DNA from: Methanobacteriota archaeon
GTDB lineage: Archaea > Halobacteriota > Methanomicrobia > Methanomicrobiales > Methanomicrobiaceae
Reading direction: 5' to 3'
NCBI GenBank assembly: GCA_016841485.1
Contig: JAENZA010000003.1
Location: forward strand, 60,779 to 95,175
DNA: 34,397 bases
In this document: piece by piece, positions 7,208 to 15,008 of the stretch
Position numbering within the stretch: position 1 is the first letter of the stretch
How the letters are laid out: every line of letters starts with the position of its first letter
Program-made: the position numbers and the translations under genes
Notes under the pieces: generated by a model
The model's input: only the letters and a program-made list of their open reading frames with translations
The model's database searches: none
Told to the model about the DNA's origin: nothing

Positions 7208-8641
7208 ATGATCGAAGGCATACAAAAGGCAGGACCCTTTGAATGGGAGATTCCCGTGGGGTATACCCCGGGAATGCGGGTACCCGGACGCTTTTTCCTC
7301 TCCGAAGAGCTCATGCCGACACTGGAAAAGGGAGCCCTGCAGCAATGTGCGAACATGGCCACCCTGCCGGGAATAGAGAGATATGCGCTAGCAATGCCGG
7401 ACATTCACTGGGGCTATGGATTTCCTATCGGCGGCGTGGGGGCGTTTGGAATGGACGAAGGGATCATATCCCCCGGTGGTGTCGGGTTTGATATCAACTG
7501 CGGGGTGCGCCTGATTGCGACGCCCCTGACCGTTAAAGACCTCGGCCGCATTCAACCGCTGCTGAGTCATCTCTTCAGTAAAATCCCCACCGGAATCGGA
7601 ACGAAGAGTCCACTCAGGCTTTCCGACCAGGACCTGGACGCGATGATGATCGAAGGGGCATCATGGGTCGTGAACCAGGGATACGGCATGAAGCGTGATA
7701 TCACCCGGTGCGAAGAGCAGGGATCCATTGAAGGTGCGGACGCCACCTATGTAAGCCCAAAGGCACGCGCACGCGGACGTCCGCAATGCGGCACCCTCGG
7801 GGCAGGCAACCATTTCCTCGAAATTCAGACCGTTGATGAGATATTTGATCCTGTGGCGGCCGATGCATTCGGCATCTCCGGCGGACAGGTCTGTATTATG
7901 ATCCATTGCGGATCACGTGGGCTGGGTCACCAGATCTGCACGGACCATATAGCATCCCTTGAAAAGGCAACCAAAAAATACGGCATCTCCCTTCCTGATC
8001 CGCAACTGGCCTGTGCCCCCCTCACAAGTCCGGAAGGGGAAGCATATTTCAGTGCCATGGCATGTGCGGCGAACTATGCATGGGCCAACCGCCAGATGAT
8101 CACGCACTTTACCAGGGAAGTACTCGCGAAGCTGTTTTCCATCGATTATGATGATATGCCCCTTATTTACGATGTTACCCATAATGTCGCCAAATTCGAA
8201 GAACATATGATTGATGGCAAAAGAAAGAAACTCTGTGTTCACCGGAAAGGGGCAACACGCGCCTTTGGCCCGGGGAACCATGACCTGCCACCGGGATGTG
8301 AGGATATCGGGCAACCGGTCCTCATTCCAGGGAGCATGGGCACCTCCTCGTATGTCCTGAAGGGAACGCAGACGGCGATGGAAAAAACGTTCGGAAGTAC
8401 CTGCCACGGGGCAGGCCGGGTGCTCTCGCGCTCACAGGCTAAGAAGCACCTGGATGGTGGTGAGATTCGTGATCAGCTCGGAGTGCAGGGTATCAGCGTA
8501 AAAGCCACAAGCAACAAGGTCATAGCCGAAGAGGCCCCTGATGCCTACAAACCTTCCGCCGAGGTGGTCCGCGTCGTTCATGAAGCAGGACTCTCTCTTC
8601 GGGTTGCACGGCTTGAACCAAAAGGAGTAATCAAAGGATGA
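7208..8641 (+). CDS. rtcB: tRNA-splicing RNA ligase RtcB
   Basis: A 477-residue 3'-phosphate/5'-OH RNA ligase. I chose ATG 7208 because ggaaagg precedes it and the protein then begins MIEGIQKAGPFEWEIP like other RtcBs; reading from 7151 would add 19 residues overlapping archease. Metal and nucleotide residues are present: MPDIHWGYGFPIGG, VGFDINCGVR (Asp95, Cys98), GTLGAGNHFLEI, HCGSRGLGHQ, DVTHNVAKFEEH, and the CHGAGRVLSRSQA motif with the histidine that is guanylylated. There is no intein. It joins tRNA exons after removal of archaeal introns such as the one in the tRNA-Met gene at 16754. It is coupled to the next gene by an ATGA overlap. Confidence 0.96.
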   Translation: MIEGIQKAGPFEWEIPVGYTPGMRVPGRFFLSEELMPTLEKGALQQCANMATLPGIERYALAMPDIHWGYGFPIGGVGAFGMDEGIISPGGVGFDINCGVRLIATPLTVKDLGRIQPLLSHLFSKIPTGIGTKSPLRLSDQDLDAMMIEGASWVVNQGYGMKRDITRCEEQGSIEGADATYVSPKARARGRPQCGTLGAGNHFLEIQTVDEIFDPVAADAFGISGGQVCIMIHCGSRGLGHQICTDHIASLEKATKKYGISLPDPQLACAPLTSPEGEAYFSAMACAANYAWANRQMITHFTREVLAKLFSIDYDDMPLIYDVTHNVAKFEEHMIDGKRKKLCVHRKGATRAFGPGNHDLPPGCEDIGQPVLIPGSMGTSSYVLKGTQTAMEKTFGSTCHGAGRVLSRSQAKKHLDGGEIRDQLGVQGISVKATSNKVIAEEAPDAYKPSAEVVRVVHEAGLSLRVARLEPKGVIKG

Positions 8642-9216
8642 TACAGAAAGTCGGACTTGCATGGGACTGTGCAACACCATTTCAGCGGTATATCGAAGAC
8701 TGCGGTGTACAGTGCGAACTGATAACCCCCCAGATGATGGCGGCACCCTACTACCGGGGGAGGATGGTATCGATTATCATCCCGACCGGATTCGGAAACC
8801 TGGCATATTCAAGCCTTCTTCCCGCCCTCAGGGTATCTTCCAAGAGGATTGAAAAATTCCTGATAAAAGGGGGAAATGTGCTGGCCTTTGGCGCGATGTC
8901 GCCGAAACCGGATACCTATGACTGGATGCCGGTCCCGCTCACCTATGTCAATGAATACTTCTCAACTCCGATTACGGTAGACCCCCATAACCCCCATGCC
9001 CGGATTATGGATGATTTTGATCTCTCTTCCATCGAATGTGACGGGTATTTCAGTGACTTTGCCGGAGAGGTCCTTGCGACAACAGATGATGACCGTGCCA
9101 TCATGATTTCCCATGAAGTCGGTGCAGGCACACTCCTTGTTGCCTCCCTGCATGAATACCCTTCACGCGGATTTATCAGTGGTTTCTGCTCCGGTGAAAC
9201 AGAAACCTTATTCTAA
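8638..9216 (+). CDS. Class I glutamine amidotransferase-like protein coupled to rtcB
   Basis: A 192-residue protein whose ATG overlaps the rtcB stop (ATGA), so translation is probably coupled. The sequence resembles a flavodoxin-like class I glutamine amidotransferase fold: VGLAWDCATPFQRYIEDCG at the start, IIIPTGFGNLAY, and KFLIKGGNVLAFGAMSP in the middle, with a GAGTLLVASLHEYPSRGFI strand-turn near the end. I see no nucleophilic Cys-Gly elbow or His-Glu pair in the expected places, so it is probably not an amidase. It may bind a ligand or act as a partner for RtcB/archease. Exact family not recognised. The close packing with rtcB is the main clue to its job. Confidence 0.6.
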   Translation: MIQKVGLAWDCATPFQRYIEDCGVQCELITPQMMAAPYYRGRMVSIIIPTGFGNLAYSSLLPALRVSSKRIEKFLIKGGNVLAFGAMSPKPDTYDWMPVPLTYVNEYFSTPITVDPHNPHARIMDDFDLSSIECDGYFSDFAGEVLATTDDDRAIMISHEVGAGTLLVASLHEYPSRGFISGFCSGETETLF

Positions 9217-9262
9217 TTCGGCATTCTTTTTAGATTTACCAAGCAGATGTGAGGTTTCCGTG

Positions 9263-9685
9263 ATGAGTTCATACGTTCTTTCCATTGATTCCGGTCCTGA
9301 GGATATGGCGGGCTTTGCCATGTGCATTCATGAACTGGTAAACAGGCTGCCGATAACAGCCAGATCACTGAATAAAAAGGGAGTCAGGATCGAAGAAGGC
9401 CGTGTTGTGGATGCGGATTATACCGGGCCTGTTCTCGAGGCGGCAATGCAACAGGACCAGACGTTAAAAAATGTTCCTGAAGCCGGGGCGTACAAGGGAA
9501 TTCCGGTCATTGTCGCACCCCTGCACGGTTCGGAAGGAGAGGTGATCGGTGCAATCGGCCTCGTGGATATCACCGGTATCTTTGACCTTGGAACACTGAT
9601 GGAGCATCAGTCAATGATTATGAAACAGGTCTGCGGCAAGGATCCATGCCCTCTGCCGACCGAACTCATCGATGCAAAAAAGTGA
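9263..9685 (+). CDS. DUF2111 family methanogen protein
   Basis: A 140-residue protein resembling DUF2111, a family known mainly from methanogens. I chose ATG 9263 because gaggt lies 7 bp upstream. Motifs seen are MAGFAMCIHELVNRLPITAR, GVRIEEGRVVDADYTGPVLE, GIPVIVAPLHGSEGEVIGAIGLVDITG and a C-terminal CGKDPCPLP with two cysteines. The central IPVIVAPLHGSEGEVIGAIGLV is what a PAS/GAF-like small-molecule sensor strand-helix looks like, but no ligand is known. Its TGA stop overlaps the birA start (TGATG), which suggests coupled translation. Function is unknown; a sensory role is inference. Confidence 0.7.
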   Translation: MSSYVLSIDSGPEDMAGFAMCIHELVNRLPITARSLNKKGVRIEEGRVVDADYTGPVLEAAMQQDQTLKNVPEAGAYKGIPVIVAPLHGSEGEVIGAIGLVDITGIFDLGTLMEHQSMIMKQVCGKDPCPLPTELIDAKK

Positions 9686-10671
9686 TGAACATGATCGAGG
9701 CAGCATTCAGGGTACTGAAAATTCTTGAAGAATCTACGGCCCCCATTTCGGGGGAGGAGATCAGCGAACAACTGGAGATCAGCAGGTCTGCTGTATGGAA
9801 GCATGTACAGGAGCTGCGTACCTACGGGTACGACATCGCCGCTTCACGCACAGAGGGGTATGAACTGGTAGCATCCCCTGACCGCCTGCTCCCGTATGAA
9901 ATTAAAAAACACCTGAAAACCTCTGTGATAGGGCGTTCTATCGATTATCATGACAGTGTCCCTTCAACCATAGGTGTCGCAAAGGAACTCTGCAGAAAAA
10001 AAGATCTCTCTGAGCTGCATGGGACGGTGGTAATCGCAGAAGAACAGTCGGGTGGCGTTGGCCGTCTCGGCCGTGCATGGTATTCCCCACGGGGAGGGAT
10101 CTGGAGTACCATCATCCTTCGCCCGGATATCCCAATAGATCATGTCTTTATGGTGACCATGGCGGCTTCCATTGCCATAGCTAGAACCATACGGAAATTC
10201 TGCGGGGCTGGTGCACTCATTAAATGGCCAAATGACATCTACATCGGCAACGAGAAGATCGCAGGTGTTCTCCAGGAAATATCGGCAGAGGCGGAGACGG
10301 TGAATTACTGCCTGCTCAGCATCGGGATCGATGCCAACATCTCACAGGACCAGCTCCCGACAGGCGTGAAGACCCCCATCACCACCCTCTCCATGGCATG
10401 CGGCGCGCCTGTCGACCGTGCACGGTTCCTTGCACAGCTGCTCAAAGAATTCGAGACAAGGTACCGGGAGATCGAATCCGGCGAATATCTCACCATCACC
10501 CGCGAATGGAAGAGTCTGTCAATCACCCTCGACAAGAGAGTTAAGATAACGACTCCCCGGAAGGCCTTCGAAGGGGAGGCAATCGACATCGATGAATACG
10601 GTGCGCTCATTGTACGCAAAGACAACGGCAAAATTGAACGGGTTTTTTCAGGGGACTGCTCCCCGGCCTGA
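9685..10671 (+). CDS. birA: Bifunctional biotin-protein ligase / biotin operon repressor BirA
   Basis: A 328-residue two-function BirA, read from ATG 9685. Residues 3-60 are a winged helix-turn-helix: ISGEEISEQLEISRSAVWKHVQEL. Residues 75-260 are the ligase domain with EEQSGGVGRLGRAW for biotinyl-AMP, the KWPNDIYI lysine loop, and GVLQE. Residues 270-325 are the C-terminal SH3-like domain with GEAIDIDEYGALIVR. The first arginine of the canonical GRGRxGR motif is Val, but the Arg equivalent to E. coli Arg118 is kept. It should biotinylate the PycB carrier domain and, through the HTH, bind the inverted repeat in front of bioY. An HTH-bearing BirA is characteristic of autoregulated systems. Confidence 0.94.
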   Translation: MNMIEAAFRVLKILEESTAPISGEEISEQLEISRSAVWKHVQELRTYGYDIAASRTEGYELVASPDRLLPYEIKKHLKTSVIGRSIDYHDSVPSTIGVAKELCRKKDLSELHGTVVIAEEQSGGVGRLGRAWYSPRGGIWSTIILRPDIPIDHVFMVTMAASIAIARTIRKFCGAGALIKWPNDIYIGNEKIAGVLQEISAEAETVNYCLLSIGIDANISQDQLPTGVKTPITTLSMACGAPVDRARFLAQLLKEFETRYREIESGEYLTITREWKSLSITLDKRVKITTPRKAFEGEAIDIDEYGALIVRKDNGKIERVFSGDCSPA

Positions 10672-10672
10672 G

Positions 10673-10680
10673 TAATTTTT
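10673..10680 (+). promoter_or_regulatory. TATA-like element of the bioY operon
   Basis: The A/T-only stretch taattttt begins just after the birA stop codon. A start site about 26 bp downstream would be near 10702, inside the BirA-type operator, leaving a leader of about 12 nt. Confidence 0.4.
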
Positions 10681-10683
10681 TCC

Positions 10684-10714
10684 TGTCAACCGTCAATGAT
10701 ATAGGAGGTTGACA
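10684..10714. promoter_or_regulatory. BirA-type operator (8-15-8 inverted repeat) at bioY
   Basis: The half-sites tgtcaacc (10684-10691) and ggttgaca (10707-10714) are perfect reverse complements separated by 15 bp. The arrangement closely resembles the known BirA box, TTGTAAACC and GGTTTACAA with a 14-15 bp spacer. The right half-site covers part of the ribosome binding site aggaggt (10703-10709) and the first base of the bioY ATG, and the repeat spans the predicted transcription start. A bound dimer could therefore block initiation. The same repeat could also form an RNA hairpin hiding the ribosome binding site. Confidence 0.75.
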
Positions 10715-11223
10715 TGTACGGAAATGAAAAAAAAAGTCAGCTTGTCGCCCTCACAGCCACCTTTGTGGCACTGTTCACCGTAGGAGCATGGATCTCCATC
10801 CCTCTCCCCCCGGTACCGCTGACACTCCAGACATTTTTTGTCCTTCTTGCCAGCGTTATTATGAAGCGGTATGCGGTTATCCCGGCCGTCCTGTACCTGG
10901 TTCTGGGGGCACTGAATGTCCCCGTCTTTCATAATGCACTCGCAGGTATCGGTGTCATACTCGGGCCGACCGGCGGATTTCTTATCGGATTTATTCCTGC
11001 GGCACTGATTGCAGGTCTCGCTTACGAACAAAAGGAACGGATCATCCGCATCACGGGTCTTATCGCCGCCACGGTCGCCATATACGTCTTCGGGATATCC
11101 TGGCTTTCATTCTCGACGGGTATCAGTCTTGCACAGGCAGTGCTGATAGGTGTCATCCCGTTCCTTGCGGGAGACGCCCTGAAGGGAATCGCGGTCTACT
11201 ATATCGGGGAACGTATCGAATGA
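10714..11223 (+). CDS. bioY: Biotin transporter substrate-binding subunit BioY
   Basis: A 169-residue integral membrane S-component of an energy-coupling-factor transporter. It matches the BioY family: an N-terminal helix with LVALTATFVALFTVGAW, then IPLPPVPLTLQTFFVLLAS (the biotin-binding signature), YLVLGALNVPVFH, and the GPTGGFLIGF motif with conserved glycines, with about six transmembrane segments in all. It captures biotin outside the cell and delivers it through the ECF module encoded by the next three genes. The start has an ideal aggaggt 5 bp upstream. The stop overlaps the next start (ATGA). Regulation is probably by BirA at 10684-10714. Confidence 0.95.
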   Translation: MYGNEKKSQLVALTATFVALFTVGAWISIPLPPVPLTLQTFFVLLASVIMKRYAVIPAVLYLVLGALNVPVFHNALAGIGVILGPTGGFLIGFIPAALIAGLAYEQKERIIRITGLIAATVAIYVFGISWLSFSTGISLAQAVLIGVIPFLAGDALKGIAVYYIGERIE

Positions 11224-11912
11224 TTGTGTGCAGCGACCTTGCATTCCGCAGTGTTGCCATCCCTGATCTCTGCATCCCGTCGGGACATACCTGTGTCATT
11301 GGCCCTAACGGGAGTGGAAAATCAACTCTCCTCTCCCTTTTTGCGGGAATCGAGACACCCGAGCAGGGCCGGATATGCATCGATGAGACGACGCCCCGCA
11401 AAACGGATGTGGGATGGGTCGGTGAATTTCCGGAGGACAACCTCATATTCAGGACCGTGCATGACGAAATTGCATCCGCACTGCGGTTTCGTCATCTTCC
11501 CCACGAGGAACTTGAGCCAAGAGTCGAGCAGGCACTCAGGGACATTGACCGGGTAGATCTCAAAAATGCCCGGTGCAAAGAACTTTCCGGCGGTGAAAAG
11601 GCACTCGTTGCCCTGGCAGCTGCCATTGCCGTCCGTCCTAAGGTTCTTGTTCTGGATGAAATCGACTCCCATCTTGACCGTGCGACGGCCGAGCATGTTC
11701 AGCGAATACTCCCGTCATTCTCCTGTGCGCATATCCTCCAGTCGACACAGAACATGGATACCGCTTCCCATGCGGATCATCTGATCTACCTGGAAGAGGG
11801 AAAGGTCCGCCATTTCGGATCACCGGAGGACATATTTTCGGACCTTGAAGATACTCAGTTCTATCCAACACTCTGGAGGTTTGCGTCATGCATCTCGCAC
11901 TTGAAGAGGTAA
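11220..11912 (+). CDS. ECF transporter ATPase subunit 1 with altered Q-loop and H-loop
   Basis: A 230-residue ABC ATPase of the energy-coupling-factor type. Walker A is GPNGSGKST, the signature is LSGGEKALV and Walker B is VLVLDEIDSHLD with the catalytic Glu. Two switch residues deviate: the Q-loop reads VGEFPEDN, with Glu where Gln is usual, and the H-loop reads STQNMD, with Gln in place of the switch His. Its own nucleotide site is therefore likely degenerate, whereas its signature can still serve the partner ATPase. It is tightly packed: ATGA overlap with bioY and a 25-bp overlap with the second ATPase gene. It should energise biotin uptake. Confidence 0.88.
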   Translation: MIVCSDLAFRSVAIPDLCIPSGHTCVIGPNGSGKSTLLSLFAGIETPEQGRICIDETTPRKTDVGWVGEFPEDNLIFRTVHDEIASALRFRHLPHEELEPRVEQALRDIDRVDLKNARCKELSGGEKALVALAAAIAVRPKVLVLDEIDSHLDRATAEHVQRILPSFSCAHILQSTQNMDTASHADHLIYLEEGKVRHFGSPEDIFSDLEDTQFYPTLWRFASCISHLKR

Positions 11913-12586
11913 TCCTTTCGAGGAAAAACTGGAGCCTCTCGGCACATGCCACTTTTTGTGAAGGGATTCACCTGATCACCGGCAGGGTCGGAAGCGGAAA
12001 GAGCACTCTTGCACAGGCAATCGCCGGACTCACAGAACCGTCTTCCGGGAAGATCGTGTTGCATGGAATTCACAGACACACCCTCTCGATGCAGTTTCCC
12101 GAATACCATACCACCGGCCATCTTGTTCGTGACGAAATCCGTTCGTGGGGCCTGGAACCAGGGAAAATATGTATGGAGGCCGGACTAATGGGGAGAGAAT
12201 ATGAGCGTTCATTTGCCCTTTCGCGCGGTGAACTCAAACGCCTCCACATGAGCTGCATACTTGCGGGAACGAGAGATCTTCTCATCCTTGACGAGCCCTT
12301 TTCAACCCTTGATCCCGAATGGAAACATCGTATGTGCCGCAAAATTCTTTCCCACCATCCTCCGGTCACCCTAATCTTCACACACGAACAGGCAGTCCTG
12401 CCAAGGGTCGACTACCTCTGGGAACTGCGGGAAGGAAGCCTTCATGCGCTTGGACCGGTTCCGGAGGCAATTCCTTCATGGCAGGGAGCCCCCCGGTACA
12501 TCGAAGAAGTGCTCAAATGCGGGGTTGTCCCGGACAATATCACCATCGAAGATACGGAGGAAGCCCTGTGCAGGATGCACGATTGA
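11888..12586 (+). CDS. ECF transporter ATPase subunit 2 with altered signature motif
   Basis: A 232-residue ABC ATPase paired with the preceding one. Walker A is GRVGSGKST, the Q-loop is MQFPEYH, Walker B is LLILDEPFSTLD and the H-loop is IFTHEQ, all normal. The signature is LSRGELKR, with Arg in place of the second Gly of the usual LSGGE/Q. In a heterodimer this signature would face the nucleotide site of ATPase 1, which is itself altered. The pair would thus have one good site (this Walker set plus the other signature) and one weak site. The gene overlaps both neighbours, which implies a translationally coupled module. Confidence 0.87.
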   Translation: MHLALEEVILSRKNWSLSAHATFCEGIHLITGRVGSGKSTLAQAIAGLTEPSSGKIVLHGIHRHTLSMQFPEYHTTGHLVRDEIRSWGLEPGKICMEAGLMGREYERSFALSRGELKRLHMSCILAGTRDLLILDEPFSTLDPEWKHRMCRKILSHHPPVTLIFTHEQAVLPRVDYLWELREGSLHALGPVPEAIPSWQGAPRYIEEVLKCGVVPDNITIEDTEEALCRMHD

Positions 12587-13209
12587 GGATCGCCAGCACG
12601 TTTCTTCTCTCGTGTACCGCTTTTTCTTCGGTAGCCGGTGCGGCCCTGGTTTTTGTGTGGTGGACGATCTTTGCACGGGACAGGCGTAACCTCCCCGGCC
12701 GAAGGACCGCGGTCATCATCTTCGGTACGCTCGCGCTCGTCGCCGTCTTCACCTCCTTTGTCGGGGGAGACGGAACAGGATATTTCCTTCGTCTCTCGGT
12801 GGTCATGCTTATTGCCTTCTGGGCCTTCGGCGGCGGGGCGGGAGAGGAGCTCTTTGATGTGGCCGTCTGGGCCTTCGGAAACCGGTTGGGTTTTGACATT
12901 GGTCTTACCGCAGATATGGCGCTCGGGTCACTCGGCCGCATCGAGGATGACATCATACTCACCCGGCATGCCATCGCCCTGAAGGGGACAACCGGGCCGG
13001 TGAGATCGCTTGTTCCCCTGGGTGTTTCGGTCGTTCTGGTACAGATACGGAGGGCCGGCTGCCAGGCAAAGACCCTTGCCGTCAGAGGGTATCATTCGGG
13101 AGGTACCTATGTACCCCGTTTCAACCGGGGAAAAGAGGATTATGTGGCTTTTTTCTGCTCAATTCTAATTATTTTGGCTCTTTTAGGGTCTTTCGTGAGT
13201 TATTTATAG
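12568..13209 (+). CDS. ECF transporter transmembrane subunit EcfT-like (BioN-like)
   Basis: A 213-residue membrane protein read from GTG 12568, preceded by ggagg with 7-bp spacing and overlapping the second ATPase by 19 bp. A TTG at 12583 is a weaker alternative. Hydrophobic helices lie at about residues 9-31, 44-62, 70-90 and 193-213. The region between them has the coupling-helix features of EcfT, including RRAGCQAKTLAVRGYHSGG with a VRG variant of the usual ARG motif. EcfT couples ATP hydrolysis to toppling of the S-component BioY. The sequence is diverged, so the call leans on position between ECF ATPases and pyruvate carboxylase as well as on the motif. Confidence 0.75.
   Translation: MQDARLRIASTFLLSCTAFSSVAGAALVFVWWTIFARDRRNLPGRRTAVIIFGTLALVAVFTSFVGGDGTGYFLRLSVVMLIAFWAFGGGAGEELFDVAVWAFGNRLGFDIGLTADMALGSLGRIEDDIILTRHAIALKGTTGPVRSLVPLGVSVVLVQIRRAGCQAKTLAVRGYHSGGTYVPRFNRGKEDYVAFFCSILIILALLGSFVSYL
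13200..13208 (+). promoter_or_regulatory. TATA box upstream of pycB
   Basis: The sequence ttatttata overlaps the last codons of the EcfT-like gene. The predicted start site is near 13232, about 40 nt before the pycB ATG, so pycBA could be transcribed separately from the biotin uptake genes. Confidence 0.5.
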
Positions 13210-13271
13210 CTTCAGGAAGTAAGTAATTAGAGGCTTGATCTGTCTATTTCCTTGCCCCCGGAAGGTGGAAT

Positions 13272-15008
13272 ATGAGTTTTAATCCTGTAAAGATCACAGA
13301 CACGACCCTGAGGGATGCACATCAGTCTCTCATAGCAACCAGGCTCAGGACCGAAGATATGCTTGAGCTGGCTCATGAGATTGATAGCATCGGGTTTTTT
13401 TCCGTTGAGGGATGGGGTGGTGCCACTTTTGACAGTGCTATCCGGTTCCTCAATGATGACCCGTGGCAGCGCCTCCGTGACCTCCACGAGGCCCTCCCCC
13501 ACACCCCGATACAGATGCTTCTGAGGGGACAGAACCTGGTTGGCTACCGCCACTACCCCGACGATGTAGTTGAAAAATTTGTTGAGGCCGCCAGCAGAAA
13601 CGGCGTTGGTGTATTCCGCGTCTTCGACGCTCTCAACGATCTCAGAAATATGCAGAAATCCATGGAGACCGTCAGGGACATCGGTGCACATCTTCAGGGC
13701 ACAATATGCTATACCACAAGCCCAGTGCACTCTACCGAGGGATTCATCGAGATGGCACGGGACCTCTATGCAATGGAGTGTGATTCCATCTGCATCAAGG
13801 ATATGGCAGGCCTTATCATGCCGGAAGCGACACGGGACCTGATCACCGGAATCAAAGAGGAAATAGACATTCCGATAGATTTACACTCCCATTCCACCTC
13901 CGGCATCTCCCCGATGAGCTACCAGACGGCGATCGAGGCGGGAGTTGATATTCTCGATACCGCAATGTCCCCGTTTGCAATGGGTACTTCACAGCCCCCG
14001 ACGGAAAGTATTGTTGCAAGCCTTGCCGGGACGTCCCGGGATACCGGCATCGACCTTCTGAAACTCAGAAAGGTCAGGAATATCTGCCTGAGAATCAGGA
14101 CAAAATACGAAACCCTGGTAAACCCCATCTCCGAGCGTGTGGACAGCGACGTGCTCATCTACCAGCTTCCGGGAGGAATGATCTCCAATCTGGTTTCCCA
14201 GCTCAAGGAACAGGATGCACTGAACCGTCTCGAAGAGGTTCACCAGGAGATTCCCCGTGTTCGGGAGGATCTCGGATACCCGCCGCTGGTCACCCCAACC
14301 TCACAGATTGTCGGCACCCAGGCAGTCCTCAACGTCCTGATGGACGGTGAACGCTATTCCAATGTCACGAAGGAAGTCCGCGACTATGTCCGCGGGATGT
14401 ACGGCAAACCCCCGGCACCCATCTCGGATGATATCCGCACAAAGATCATCGATGGCGAGGAGCCTTTTACGGGAAGACCGGCAGATCTCCTGGAACCTGC
14501 CTATGAAAAGATGAAGAAGGAAGCGGAAAAAGAGGGACTTGTTCATAAGGAAGAGGACGTCCTGACCTACATCCTCTATCCAGCAATCGCTCCTTCATTC
14601 CTCCGTGGTGAACGCAAACCCGAACTCATCCCCAAAAAGGCCGACACGTCAGCACAGGCAACCGGCGGGATGCCCGCAACAATGGAGGTCGAGGTAGATG
14701 GCGAAATATTTGCCGTCAGAATCCTTTCGGTTGATGGAGGAGCCATTGAGCAGACCGGCGCCATGGGAGCAAAACAAATCCCGCGCACCGCAATCGAAGG
14801 TGGTGTAAAGAGTAACATTCAGGGAATGGTTCTCAAAATTGAAACCAGTATCGGCGCCCAGGTAACAGCGGGAGATACGCTCATCGTCCTCGAAGCAATG
14901 AAGATGGAAAACCCCATCAAGGCTCCTGCCGGCGGAAAGGTTACCGACATTTTCGTTGATGTGGGAGATTCTGTCCAGAACGGCGATGTGCTTCTGGTGA
15001 TTGAATGA
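13272..15008 (+). CDS. pycB: Pyruvate carboxylase subunit B (carboxyltransferase and biotin carrier)
   Basis: A 578-residue subunit of the archaeal two-subunit pyruvate carboxylase. Residues 5-270 form the carboxyltransferase TIM barrel with ITDTTLRDAHQSL (metal Asp), CIKDMAGL (the metal-bound modified Lys) and IDLHSHSTSG (metal His). Residues 290-480 are the conserved PYC/OADA domain. The C-terminus (about 505-578) is a biotinyl domain with EAMKMENP; the biotinylated lysine is residue 544. It transfers carboxyl from biotin to pyruvate, giving oxaloacetate for the incomplete reductive TCA pathway. gaaggtgg precedes the ATG, and the stop overlaps the pycA start (ATGA). Oxaloacetate decarboxylase alpha subunits look similar, but the neighbouring carboxylase gene settles the call. 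Confidence 0.95.
   Translation: MSFNPVKITDTTLRDAHQSLIATRLRTEDMLELAHEIDSIGFFSVEGWGGATFDSAIRFLNDDPWQRLRDLHEALPHTPIQMLLRGQNLVGYRHYPDDVVEKFVEAASRNGVGVFRVFDALNDLRNMQKSMETVRDIGAHLQGTICYTTSPVHSTEGFIEMARDLYAMECDSICIKDMAGLIMPEATRDLITGIKEEIDIPIDLHSHSTSGISPMSYQTAIEAGVDILDTAMSPFAMGTSQPPTESIVASLAGTSRDTGIDLLKLRKVRNICLRIRTKYETLVNPISERVDSDVLIYQLPGGMISNLVSQLKEQDALNRLEEVHQEIPRVREDLGYPPLVTPTSQIVGTQAVLNVLMDGERYSNVTKEVRDYVRGMYGKPPAPISDDIRTKIIDGEEPFTGRPADLLEPAYEKMKKEAEKEGLVHKEEDVLTYILYPAIAPSFLRGERKPELIPKKADTSAQATGGMPATMEVEVDGEIFAVRILSVDGGAIEQTGAMGAKQIPRTAIEGGVKSNIQGMVLKIETSIGAQVTAGDTLIVLEAMKMENPIKAPAGGKVTDIFVDVGDSVQNGDVLLVIE

Noticed and set aside
9685-10671. BirA inactive because the first Arg of GRGRxGR is Val
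   Set aside because: The second Arg (equivalent to E. coli Arg118) and KWPND are intact, and the first position varies in active ligases.
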